From assembly GCF_011752525.1 (NCBI RefSeq), contig NZ_VWXI01000006.1, positions 186,001-250,000 of the forward strand: a stretch of DNA of 64,000 bases, written 5' to 3'. This document shows positions 18,087-26,680 of the stretch, piece after piece. The DNA is from Pantoea sp. Cy-639 (GTDB taxonomy: Bacteria > Pseudomonadota > Gammaproteobacteria > Pseudomonadales > Pseudomonadaceae). The position numbers and the translations under genes were made by a program. Every line of letters starts with the position of its first letter. Within the stretch, counting starts at the first letter, position 1. Under the pieces are notes generated by a model. The model was not told the origin of the DNA, ran no database searches, and was given only the letters and a program-made list of their open reading frames with translations.

Positions 18087-21020
18087 ATGCGCCTGCCTTT
18101 GCCGCTCGACCTGCCCGTCTCCCTGCAACCGCTGGTCGTGCGTAATCGCCAGTTCCTGGAAGAGGCCCTGGCCGCCCGGCCTGGGCTGAGCCTGGATACC
18201 TGGAGCGACGAGCAGCGACGGCAGTTCGACCAGGTCGCCGCAGCCAGCGACTTCGTCCTGGCCCAGGCCCAGCGCGAGCCCGCCATGCTCTGCGAACTGC
18301 TGGCTTGCGGCGAGCTTGCCCGTCCCTATGCGTCCGGCGAGTTGCGCGCCCGGCTCAAAGCCGTGGCCCAGGCCGCGCAGGACGAAGACGAGCTGGCGCG
18401 CAACCTGCGTCGCGAGCGCAACCGTCAGCAGCTGCGCATCATCTGGCGCGACATCACCCGCCAGGCGGCCCTGGCCGAGACCTGTCGCGACCTTTCCGAT
18501 CTGGCCGACGGCGCCATCGACGAGGCCTACCAGTGGCTGTATCCGCGCCATTGCCAGCAGTTCGGCACGCCGATCGGCAACCGCAGCGGCCAGCCCCAGC
18601 ACATGGTAGTGCTGGGCATGGGCAAGCTGGGGGCGGTGGAGCTCAACCTGTCGTCCGACATCGACCTGATCTTCGCCTTCCCCGAGGGTGGCGAGACCGA
18701 AGGGGTGAAGCGCTCGCTGGACAACCAGGAGTTCTTCACCCGCCTGGGCCAGCGTCTGATCAAGGCGCTCGACCCGGTGACCGTCGATGGCTTCGTGTTC
18801 CGCGTCGACATGCGCCTGCGCCCCTATGGCTCGGCCGGCGCGCTGGTGCTGAGCTTCAACGCCCTGGAGCAGTACTACCAGGACCAGGGGCGCGACTGGG
18901 AACGCTACGCGATGATCAAGGCACGGGTGGTGGCCGGCGACCAGGCGGCCGGCGCGCAGTTGCAGGAGATGCTGCGACCGTTCGTCTACCGGCGCTACCT
19001 GGACTTTTCCGCCATCGAGGCGCTGCGCACCATGAAGCAGCTGATCCAGCAGGAGGTGCGGCGCAAGGGCATGGCCGAGAACATCAAGCTGGGCGCCGGT
19101 GGCATCCGCGAGGTGGAGTTCATCGCCCAGGCTTTCCAGCTGATTCACGGCGGACGCGACCTGAGCCTGCAGCAGCGACCCCTGCTGAAGGTGCTGGCGA
19201 CCCTGGAAGGGCAAGGCTACCTGCCGCCTGCCGTGGTCACCGAGCTGCGCGATGGCTATGAATTCCTGCGTTATACCGAGCATGCGATCCAGGCTATCGC
19301 CGACCGCCAGACGCAGATGCTGCCGGAGGACGACACCGACCGGGCACGCGTCGCGTACATGCTTGGCTTTGCCGACTGGGCCAGCTTCCATGAGCAACTG
19401 GTGCATTGGCGCGGGCGTATCGACTGGCACTTCCGCCAGGTGATCGCCGACCCTGACGAGGATGACGCCGAGGGCGAGCTGGTGGTAGGCGGCGAATGGT
19501 CGCCGCTGTGGGAGCAGGCCCAGGATGAAGAGGCCGCTGGTCGCCAGCTGGAGGAGGCCGGGTTCCGCCAGCCTGTCGAGGCCCTGCGCCGGCTCAACGC
19601 GCTGCGGGTCAGCCCGACCCTGCGCTCGATGCAGCGTATCGGCCGCGAGCGCCTGGATGCCTTCATTCCACGCCTGCTGGCCCAGGCGGTGGAGCACGAC
19701 AATCCCGACCTGGTGCTGGAGCGGGTGCTGCCACTGGTCGAGGCGGTGGCCCGGCGCTCCGCCTACCTGGTGCTGCTCACCGAGAACCCGGGCGCCTTGC
19801 GTCGGCTGCTGACCCTGTGCGCGGCCAGCCCGTGGATCGCCGAACAGATCGCCCGCTACCCGCTGCTGCTCGACGAGTTGCTCAACGAGGGGCGGTTGTT
19901 CAGCCCGCCGCTGGCGCCGGAGCTGGCTGCCGAGCTGCGCGAGCGCCTGACCCGCATCCCCGAGGACGACCTGGAGCAGCAGATGGAGGCCCTGCGCCAC
20001 TTCAAGCTGGCCCACAGCCTGCGGGTGGCGGCTTCGGAGATCACTGGCAACCTGCCATTGATGAAGGTCAGCGACTACCTCACCTGGCTGGCCGAGGCGA
20101 TCCTCGACCAGGTGCTGGCCCTGGCCTGGCGCCAGACCGTGGCGCGCCATGGCCAGCCGCAGCGCAGCGACGGCAGCTTGTGCGACCCGGGCTTCATCAT
20201 CGTCGGTTACGGCAAGGTCGGCGGTATCGAGCTGGGCCATGGTTCGGACCTGGACCTGGTGTTCATCCACGATGGCGATCCGAACGCCGAGACCGATGGC
20301 GCCAAGCCCATCGACGGCGCGCAGTTCTTCACCCGCCTGGGGCAGCGCATCATCCACCTGCTGACCACCCAGACCAACTCCGGCCAGCTCTATGACGTGG
20401 ACATGCGCCTGCGGCCATCCGGCGCCTCGGGGCTGCTGGTCAGTTCGCTGGGTGCGTTCGAGCGCTACCAGCAGAACGAGGCCTGGACCTGGGAGCACCA
20501 GGCCCTGGTGCGTGCCCGTGTGCTGGTGGGTTGCCCGCAGGTGGCGAGGGCCTTCGAAGGCGTGCGGGCCAAGGTACTGGGCCAGCCCCACGACTTGGAA
20601 AAGCTGCGTGTGGAGGTGAGCGAAATGCGCGCCAAGATGCGCGGCAACCTGGGCACCAAGAGCACGGCGGCCGGCACTGCCGGCAATGCGTTCGATGCCG
20701 GTCAGCCGTTCGATATCAAGCAGGATGCCGGCGGTATCGTCGATATCGAATTTATGGTGCAATACGCCGCTTTGGCCTGGTCCCACGACCATCCGGCCAT
20801 CCTGCGCTGGACCGACAACATCCGTATCCTCGAGGAGCTCGAGCAGGCGGGGTTGATGCCAGCCAGCGATGCGGTGCTGTTGCGTGAGGTGTACAAGGCG
20901 TTTCGCTCGGCCTCGCACCGCCAGGCCTTGCAGAAACAGGCCGGGGTGCTCGACGCCGCACAGTTTGCCGACGAGCGCCGCGAGGTGCGGCGGATCTGGA
21001 GCGAGCTGGGGTTGACTTGA
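18087..21020 (+). CDS. glnE: Bifunctional glutamine synthetase adenylyltransferase / adenylyl-removing enzyme
   Basis: Controls glutamine synthetase by adding or removing AMP on its regulatory tyrosine in response to PII and glutamine. 977 aa. Two nucleotidyltransferase domains are visible. The N-terminal adenylyl-removase has NLSSDIDLIF near residue 190. The C-terminal adenylyltransferase has GHGSDLDLVF near residue 715. Each is followed by an all-helical segment. The second domain keeps the G-S-D-x-D metal motif; the first has S-S-D-x-D, as in other GlnE. The start ATG at 18087 has AAGGA upstream. It is divergent from aceE, and a hairpin (21028-21046) separates it from the LPS operon. Confidence 0.97.
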   Translation: MRLPLPLDLPVSLQPLVVRNRQFLEEALAARPGLSLDTWSDEQRRQFDQVAAASDFVLAQAQREPAMLCELLACGELARPYASGELRARLKAVAQAAQDEDELARNLRRERNRQQLRIIWRDITRQAALAETCRDLSDLADGAIDEAYQWLYPRHCQQFGTPIGNRSGQPQHMVVLGMGKLGAVELNLSSDIDLIFAFPEGGETEGVKRSLDNQEFFTRLGQRLIKALDPVTVDGFVFRVDMRLRPYGSAGALVLSFNALEQYYQDQGRDWERYAMIKARVVAGDQAAGAQLQEMLRPFVYRRYLDFSAIEALRTMKQLIQQEVRRKGMAENIKLGAGGIREVEFIAQAFQLIHGGRDLSLQQRPLLKVLATLEGQGYLPPAVVTELRDGYEFLRYTEHAIQAIADRQTQMLPEDDTDRARVAYMLGFADWASFHEQLVHWRGRIDWHFRQVIADPDEDDAEGELVVGGEWSPLWEQAQDEEAAGRQLEEAGFRQPVEALRRLNALRVSPTLRSMQRIGRERLDAFIPRLLAQAVEHDNPDLVLERVLPLVEAVARRSAYLVLLTENPGALRRLLTLCAASPWIAEQIARYPLLLDELLNEGRLFSPPLAPELAAELRERLTRIPEDDLEQQMEALRHFKLAHSLRVAASEITGNLPLMKVSDYLTWLAEAILDQVLALAWRQTVARHGQPQRSDGSLCDPGFIIVGYGKVGGIELGHGSDLDLVFIHDGDPNAETDGAKPIDGAQFFTRLGQRIIHLLTTQTNSGQLYDVDMRLRPSGASGLLVSSLGAFERYQQNEAWTWEHQALVRARVLVGCPQVARAFEGVRAKVLGQPHDLEKLRVEVSEMRAKMRGNLGTKSTAAGTAGNAFDAGQPFDIKQDAGGIVDIEFMVQYAALAWSHDHPAILRWTDNIRILEELEQAGLMPASDAVLLREVYKAFRSASHRQALQKQAGVLDAAQFADERREVRRIWSELGLT

Positions 21021-21027
21021 GCGCGCC

Positions 21028-21046
21028 GGGGCCGCCAGGCGGCCCC
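21028..21046 (+). terminator. Hairpin after glnE
   Basis: GGGGCCGC-CAG-GCGGCCCC, an 8-bp stem 7 bp past the glnE stop. There is no U-tract, so termination may be partial or factor-dependent. Confidence 0.45.
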
Positions 21047-21161
21047 AAAGGCTCATGCCTCACCACCGGTGGTACACTGTCCGCCACATAGCCTGAATAT
21101 AAAGAGGGGAGGCCAGGTTGCAGATCAGCCTGCAGCCTCCCCGAATGTTTCTGGATAAAGC

Positions 21162-22211
21162 ATGAGAATACTGATCATTGGCCCCAGCTGGGTCGGCGAC
21201 ATGGTGATGGCGCAGACCCTGTTCCAGTGCCTGAAGCAACAGCACCCTGAATGCGTGATCGACGTGCTGGCCCCCGAGTGGAGCCGGCCGATCCTCGAAC
21301 GCATGCCCGAGGTGCGCCAGGCCTTGAGCTTCCCGCTCGGCCATGGCGCGCTGGAGCTGGCTACGCGGCGGCGCATCGGCAAGTCGCTGGCAGGCCAGTA
21401 CGACCAGGCGATCCTGCTGCCCAACTCGCTCAAGTCGGCACTGGTGCCGTACTTCGCGGGCATTCCCAAGCGCACCGGCTGGCGTGGCGAGATGCGCTAC
21501 CTGCTGCTCAACGACGTGCGCAAGCTGGACAAGGCACGCTACCCGTTGATGATCGAACGCTTCATGGCCCTGGCCTATGCGCCGGGTGCCGAGCTGCCGC
21601 AGCCGTACCCGCGCCCGAGCCTGCGCATCGAGGCCGCTAGCCGCGACGCCGCGCTGGCCAAGTTCGGCCTGGAGCGGGACCGTCCGGTGCTGGCGCTGTG
21701 TCCGGGCGCCGAGTTCGGCGAGGCCAAGCGTTGGCCGGTCGAGCACTACGCCAGCGTTGCCGACGCGATGGTTCGCCAGGGCTGGCAGGTCTGGCTGTTC
21801 GGCTCGAAGAACGACCACGCGGTCGGCGAGCAGATCCGCGAACGGCTGATTCCTGGGTTGCGCGAGGAGTCGTTCAACCTGGCTGGCGAAACCTCGCTGG
21901 CCGAGGCTATCGACCTGATGTCCTGCGCCAGCGCCGTGGTTTCCAACGATTCCGGTCTGATGCATGTGGCCGCCGCGTTGAACCGCCCGCTGGTGGCGGT
22001 CTATGGCTCGACCTCGCCGGGCTTCACCCCGCCGCTGGCCGACCAGGTGGAGATCGTGCGCACCGGCATCGAATGCAGCCCGTGCTTCGAGCGCACCTGT
22101 CGCTTCGGCCACTACAACTGCCTGCGCCTGCTGGAGCCGGGCAAGGTCATCGCCGCCCTGCATGGCCTGGGCGGGTCAGACCTGATCGCCACCGTGGCCG
22201 AGGTCGACTGA
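21162..22211 (+). CDS. waaF: ADP-heptose:LPS heptosyltransferase II
   Basis: Adds the second L-glycero-D-manno-heptose to the LPS inner core (GT9 family, cytoplasmic face of the inner membrane). 349 aa. It has the N-terminal GPSWVGDMVMAQTLFQ motif and the C-terminal sugar-nucleotide motif VSNDSGLMHVAAALNRPLVAVYG with TSPGFTPP. It is the first gene of a seven-gene operon in which every junction abuts or overlaps; waaC begins on the base after its stop. A further start upstream is unlikely because the region before 21162 carries the glnE hairpin. Confidence 0.96.
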   Translation: MRILIIGPSWVGDMVMAQTLFQCLKQQHPECVIDVLAPEWSRPILERMPEVRQALSFPLGHGALELATRRRIGKSLAGQYDQAILLPNSLKSALVPYFAGIPKRTGWRGEMRYLLLNDVRKLDKARYPLMIERFMALAYAPGAELPQPYPRPSLRIEAASRDAALAKFGLERDRPVLALCPGAEFGEAKRWPVEHYASVADAMVRQGWQVWLFGSKNDHAVGEQIRERLIPGLREESFNLAGETSLAEAIDLMSCASAVVSNDSGLMHVAAALNRPLVAVYGSTSPGFTPPLADQVEIVRTGIECSPCFERTCRFGHYNCLRLLEPGKVIAALHGLGGSDLIATVAEVD

Positions 22212-23270
22212 GTGCGGGTACTGATCATCAAGACCTCGTCGCTGGGCGATGTCATCCATACCCTGCCGGCGCTGACCGACGCCGCCCACGGCATTCCCGG
22301 GATCCGTTTCGACTGGGTGGTCGAGGAAGGCTTCGCCGAAATCCCCAGCTGGCACCCGGCGGTCGACCAGGTGATTCCGGTGGCCATCCGCCGCTGGCGC
22401 AAGAACCTCTGGCAGACCTTCAGGAGCGGCGAGTGGAGGGCGTTCAAGCAACGCCTGCGCGAACGCCAGTACGACCTGGTGATCGATGCCCAGGGCCTGG
22501 TCAAGTCCGCCTGGCTGACGCGCTACGTCAAGGCGCCGGTGGCCGGTCTCGACCGCTACTCGGCGCGCGAGGGCTGGGCCAGCCGCTTCTATGATCGACG
22601 GTTGTCGGTCGCGGTCGGCCAGCATGCCGTGGAGCGTGTGCGCCAGCTGTTCGGGCTGGCCCTGGCCTACGACCTGCCTGAAGGGCTGGGCGACTACGGC
22701 CTCGACCTGGATCGCCTGCAACTGCCGCCAGCCGCGCCCTACGTGGTGTTCCTGCATGGCACCACCTGGGCCACCAAACACTGGCCCGAGGCCTACTGGC
22801 GCGAGCTGGCCGAACGCATGGGCCGGCGCCGCCTGCAGGTCATGCTGCCGTGGGGCAACCCGGCCGAGAAGGCGCGTGCCGAGCGCATCGCCCAGGGCTT
22901 GAACAATTGCCAGGTACTCCCCAGGTTGAACCTGGTGGGTGTAGCCCGCGTGCTCGCGGCCGCCAAGGCCTGCGTGGCGGTGGACACCGGGCTGGGGCAC
23001 CTGGCCGCGGCGCTGGATGTGCCCACCATTTCCCTGTTCGGCCCCACCAACCCTGGTCTGACCGGTGCCTATGGACGTGCCCAGATCCACCAGGCGAGCA
23101 ACTTCCCCTGCGCCCCGTGCCTGCAGAAGAAGTGCACCTACAAACCGAGCGCCGAGGATCAGCGCCGGTTCGATCTCAAACGCGAGTGGCCGCTGTGCTT
23201 CACTCGCCTGAATCCCGAGCATGTGGCGGGCCGCTTGAGCGCGCTGCTGCTGGCTGAGGATGTGCGTTGA
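22212..23270 (+). CDS. waaC: LPS heptosyltransferase I
   Basis: Adds the first heptose to Kdo of the LPS inner core (GT9). 352 aa from a GTG start at 22212, immediately after the waaF stop. The family motif IIKTSSLGDVIHTLPALTDA is at the N-terminus. VDTGLGHLAAALDVPTISLFG and PTNPGLTGAYG are at the C-terminus. It overlaps waaG by one base (TGATG), which indicates translational coupling. Confidence 0.96.
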   Translation: MRVLIIKTSSLGDVIHTLPALTDAAHGIPGIRFDWVVEEGFAEIPSWHPAVDQVIPVAIRRWRKNLWQTFRSGEWRAFKQRLRERQYDLVIDAQGLVKSAWLTRYVKAPVAGLDRYSAREGWASRFYDRRLSVAVGQHAVERVRQLFGLALAYDLPEGLGDYGLDLDRLQLPPAAPYVVFLHGTTWATKHWPEAYWRELAERMGRRRLQVMLPWGNPAEKARAERIAQGLNNCQVLPRLNLVGVARVLAAAKACVAVDTGLGHLAAALDVPTISLFGPTNPGLTGAYGRAQIHQASNFPCAPCLQKKCTYKPSAEDQRRFDLKREWPLCFTRLNPEHVAGRLSALLLAEDVR

Positions 23271-24394
23271 TGCAACTGGCTTTTGTGCTCTACAAGTATT
23301 TCCCTTTTGGCGGGCTGCAGCGCGACTTCATGCGCATCGCCCTCGAATGCCAGAAGCGTGGCCATCAGATCCGTGTCTACACCCTGATCTGGGAAGGTGA
23401 CATCCCGCCGGGCTTCGAGGTGCTGGTGGCGCCGGTGAAGGCGCTGTTCAACCATCGCCGCAACGAGAAACTCAGCGCCTGGATGGAGGCTGACCTGGCC
23501 AAGCGTCCGGTCGACCGCCTGATCGGCTTCAACAAGATGCCGGGGCTGGACGTCTATTACGCCGCCGACGGCTGCTTCGAGGACAAGGCCCAGACCCTGC
23601 GCGGCGGCCTGTACCGGCGCTGGGGCCGCTATCGTCACTTTGCCGACTACGAGCGGGCAGTGTTCGCCAAGGATGCGCGCACCGAGATCCTGATGATCTC
23701 CGAAGTGCAGCAGCCGTTGTTCATCAAGCACTACGCCACCCCCGAGGCGCGCTTCCACCTGCTGCCCCCTGGCATCTCCCAGGACCGCCGCCGTCCGGCC
23801 GATGCCGAGGCGATCCGCGCGGATTTTCGCAAGGAATTCGGCCTGGCCGACGACCAACTGCTGCTGGTGCAGATCGGCTCGGGCTTCAAGACCAAGGGCG
23901 TGGACCGCAGCCTCAAGGCCCTGGCCGCGCTGCCGTCGGCATTGCGCAAGCGCACCCGGCTGATGGTCATCGGCCAGGACGATCCCAAGCTGTTCCAGGT
24001 GCAGAGCACGGCGCTCGGCCTGGGCGACCAGGTGCAGTTCCTCAAGGGTCGCAGCGACATCCCGCGCTTCCTGCTGGGTGCCGACCTGCTGATCCATCCG
24101 GCCTACAACGAGAACACCGGCACCGTGCTGCTCGAGGCGCTGGTCGCCGGGTTGCCGGTGCTGGTGTCGCAGGTGTGTGGCTACGCCCATTACATCGCCG
24201 AGGCCGACAGCGGCCTGGTGCTGGACGAGCCGTTCGAGCAGGAGCAGTTGAACCGCTACCTGCAACGCATGCTCGAGGACGGCGAGGCCCGCATGGCGTG
24301 GTCGCGCAATGGCGTTGCGTTCGCCGACAGTGCCGACCTGTACAGCATGCCGCAGCATGCCGCCGACGTGATTCTCGCCGAGGAGCGCCCATGA
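23270..24394 (+). CDS. waaG: LPS core glycosyltransferase WaaG (GT4)
   Basis: Glycosyltransferase that attaches the first outer-core hexose (GalN in Pseudomonas, Glc in enterics) to heptose II. 374 aa from the ATG at 23270, which shares a base with the waaC stop. GT-B fold: the N-terminal domain starts LAFVLYKYFPFGGLQRDFMR. The C-terminal donor-binding domain carries the GT4 motif EN-TGTVLLEALVAGLPVL. It overlaps waaP by four bases (ATGA). Confidence 0.95.
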   Translation: MQLAFVLYKYFPFGGLQRDFMRIALECQKRGHQIRVYTLIWEGDIPPGFEVLVAPVKALFNHRRNEKLSAWMEADLAKRPVDRLIGFNKMPGLDVYYAADGCFEDKAQTLRGGLYRRWGRYRHFADYERAVFAKDARTEILMISEVQQPLFIKHYATPEARFHLLPPGISQDRRRPADAEAIRADFRKEFGLADDQLLLVQIGSGFKTKGVDRSLKALAALPSALRKRTRLMVIGQDDPKLFQVQSTALGLGDQVQFLKGRSDIPRFLLGADLLIHPAYNENTGTVLLEALVAGLPVLVSQVCGYAHYIAEADSGLVLDEPFEQEQLNRYLQRMLEDGEARMAWSRNGVAFADSADLYSMPQHAADVILAEERP

Positions 24395-25197
24395 AACTGA
24401 TGCTGGACGAGCCGTTCAAGCGCCTGTGGGCCGGACGCGATCCGTTCGATGCCGTCGAGCAGTTGCAGGGCGAGGTGTACCGCGAGCTGGAAGGTCGCCG
24501 CACCCTGCGCACCGAGGTCGATGGCGAGGGTTTCTTCGTCAAGATCCACCGCGGCATCGGTTGGGGCGAAATCTTCAAGAACCTGTTCAGCGCCAAGCTC
24601 CCGGTACTCGGCGCCGGCCAGGAGTGGCAGGCCATCCAGCGCCTGCACGAAGCAGGCGTGCCAACCATGACGGCGGTTGCCTATGGCGAGCGTGGCGCCA
24701 ATCCGGCGACCCAGCACTCGTTCATCGTCACCGAGGAACTGGCACCGACCGTCAGCCTGGAGGACTTCAGCCTCGACTGGGCCCGCCAGCCACCCGAGCC
24801 GCGCCTCAAGCGCGCGCTGATCGGCGAAGTGGCGAAGATGACGGGCGGCATGCACCGCGCTGGGGTCAACCACCGCGACTGCTACATCTGCCATTTCCTG
24901 CTGCATACCGACCGTCCGGTGACGGCGGATGACTTCAAACTGTCGGTGATCGACCTGCACCGGGCGCAAACCCGGGCGAAAATCACCCGGCGCTGGCGCG
25001 ACAAGGACCTCGCTGCCCTGTATTTCTCGGCGTTGGACATCGGTCTTACCCGCCGTGACAAGCTGCGCTTCCTGCGTGGCTACTTCCAGCGTCCATTGCG
25101 CCAGGTCCTCAAAGAGGAGGCCGCGCTGCTCGCGTGGCTCGAGCGCAAGGCGCAGAAACTCTACGATCGCAAGCAACGCTATGGGGATGCACTCTGA
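24391..25197 (+). CDS. waaP: LPS core heptose I kinase
   Basis: Phosphorylates heptose I of the LPS core. In P. aeruginosa this kinase is essential for core completion and outer-membrane integrity. 268 aa, the family length. The eukaryotic-kinase-like fold shows the catalytic-loop motif VNHRDCYICHFLL and the metal-binding VIDLHRAQ. The start ATG overlaps the waaG stop as ATGA, and the stop overlaps the next start as TGATG. Cytoplasmic, no membrane segments. Confidence 0.95.
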   Translation: MKLMLDEPFKRLWAGRDPFDAVEQLQGEVYRELEGRRTLRTEVDGEGFFVKIHRGIGWGEIFKNLFSAKLPVLGAGQEWQAIQRLHEAGVPTMTAVAYGERGANPATQHSFIVTEELAPTVSLEDFSLDWARQPPEPRLKRALIGEVAKMTGGMHRAGVNHRDCYICHFLLHTDRPVTADDFKLSVIDLHRAQTRAKITRRWRDKDLAALYFSALDIGLTRRDKLRFLRGYFQRPLRQVLKEEAALLAWLERKAQKLYDRKQRYGDAL

Positions 25198-25931
25198 TGG
25201 CGCGTTGGAACCTGGCGCCGGAGTACGCACACCTGGCGGCGGACTTTGGCAGTCTCGACGCGGTGTTCGCCCTCAAGGGCGAACACCTGACCCGTGACCC
25301 GCTCAGCGAGGTCAGCCGGATCCAGCGCGATGGCGTGTGGTACTACGTCAAGCGCTATACCGGTGCCGGCAAGCACATGCGCCGCTACCTGGGGCGCCCG
25401 CGAATCAAGGCCGAGTGGCAGAACCTCAAGCAGTTCGCCAAGTGGGGCATCCCCACCGCCGAAGTGGTGGCCTGGGGGCTGGAGCGCAATGGCCTGGCCT
25501 TCGGCCGTGGCGCGATGGTGACCCGCGAGCTGCCGCGCACCGAAGACCTGTCCGTGCTGGCCGAGCGCAACGATCCCTTGCTGCGTGACCGCGCCTGGGT
25601 CGACCACATCAGCCGCCAGTTGGCTCGCTACACCCGGGTGATGCACGAGCACCACTTCGCCCACAACGACCTGAAGTGGCGCAACCTGCTGGTGGACGAC
25701 CAGGGCACGCTGTTCCTGATCGACTGCCCGACCGGCGACTTCTGGCGCGGTTTCATGCTGCGCCACCGTCTGATCAAGGACCTGGCGTGCCTGGACAAGG
25801 TTGCCAAGTATCACCTGTCGGCCACCCAGCGCCTGCGTTTCTACCTGCAGTACCGTGGGCGCGAGCGCCTGAACGCCAAGGACAAGCGCCGGATCCGCCA
25901 GGTACTGAGCTTTTTCGAGGGAAGGGAATGA
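25197..25931 (+). CDS. LPS kinase InaA-family protein (WapP-like)
   Basis: 244-aa kinase-like protein that probably phosphorylates another core heptose position. Catalytic loop HNDLKWRNLLVDD and metal-binding LFLIDCPTGDFW are visible, so the essential Asp and Asn residues are present. It follows waaP with a one-base overlap and overlaps the next gene by ATGA. The P. aeruginosa gene in this position has, as I recall, been named wapP. I leave the symbol blank because I cannot verify orthology. Confidence 0.85.
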   Translation: MARWNLAPEYAHLAADFGSLDAVFALKGEHLTRDPLSEVSRIQRDGVWYYVKRYTGAGKHMRRYLGRPRIKAEWQNLKQFAKWGIPTAEVVAWGLERNGLAFGRGAMVTRELPRTEDLSVLAERNDPLLRDRAWVDHISRQLARYTRVMHEHHFAHNDLKWRNLLVDDQGTLFLIDCPTGDFWRGFMLRHRLIKDLACLDKVAKYHLSATQRLRFYLQYRGRERLNAKDKRRIRQVLSFFEGRE

Positions 25932-26680
25932 CCGACTACCTGGCCAGCGCCGACCAGGCGCTGTTGCAACGTCATGGCCTGGGCGACTTCGAGTCGCTCT
26001 GGGCGCTGCAGCTGGACGCCGTGGACGAGCCCAATATCGGCCGCGGCGGCTGGAGTCGCGTGTTCCGCCTGGAGCTGGAGGGCAAGGGCTACTACCTCAA
26101 GCGTCAGAGCAACTATTTCACGCGCACCTTGCACCGGCCTTTCGGCGAGCCGACCTTCGCCCGTGAGTTCCGCAACATCAGCCGCTACGAAAAACTCGGT
26201 ATCCCGGCGCTGCAGGCCGTGTTCTACGGCGCGCGCAAGCACGCCGGCGAGCACCGGGCGATCCTCATGACCCGGGCGCTGGACGAATGGACCGACCTCG
26301 ACCAGTTGCTGGCCCGCTGGGCGCAACTGCCACAGGCGCAACGCGATGGCATTCTCCAGGCCTGCGGCGAGCTGGCGCGCACCCTGCACGCCGCTGGCCA
26401 GGTACATGGCTGCTTCTATCCCAAGCACATTTTCCTGCGTGAACGCCGCGATGGCTGGCAGGCCCAGCTGATCGACCTGGAGAAGACCCGGCCGCTGCTG
26501 CTGGGCATGCGGGACCGTCTCAAGGACCTGGAGCCGCTGTTGCGTCGTGCCGGTGCCTGGAGCGAGGCGGACGTCCGCCAACTGCTCGGGGCCTACCTGG
26601 CACAGCCCGTGGACAGCGGGTTGACCACGACCTGGCTGCAACGCCTGACCCAACGCCGTCGTCACAAAGAGAACCGCTGA
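25928..26680 (+). CDS. LPS kinase InaA-family protein, divergent
   Basis: 250-aa member of the same kinase-like family. The glycine-rich loop region reads NIGRGGWSRVFRLEL and the lysine region YYLKRQSNYF. In the catalytic loop the expected H-x-D is VHGCFYPKHIFL, so the catalytic Asp appears to be missing (HGC). The metal-binding DLEKTR is retained. It may therefore be a weak or inactive kinase, or use another residue. It is translationally coupled on both sides (ATGA upstream, TGATG downstream). Confidence 0.8.
   Translation: MTDYLASADQALLQRHGLGDFESLWALQLDAVDEPNIGRGGWSRVFRLELEGKGYYLKRQSNYFTRTLHRPFGEPTFAREFRNISRYEKLGIPALQAVFYGARKHAGEHRAILMTRALDEWTDLDQLLARWAQLPQAQRDGILQACGELARTLHAAGQVHGCFYPKHIFLRERRDGWQAQLIDLEKTRPLLLGMRDRLKDLEPLLRRAGAWSEADVRQLLGAYLAQPVDSGLTTTWLQRLTQRRRHKENR

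Noticed and set aside
17991..21056. A 1,021-codon open frame antisense to glnE, and similar long antisense frames over aceE (15181-17817) and dipA (10427-12556)
   Set aside because: They mirror strongly coding genes in high-GC DNA, have His/Gln/Val/Ala-rich low-complexity translations and no recognisable domains or ribosome sites.
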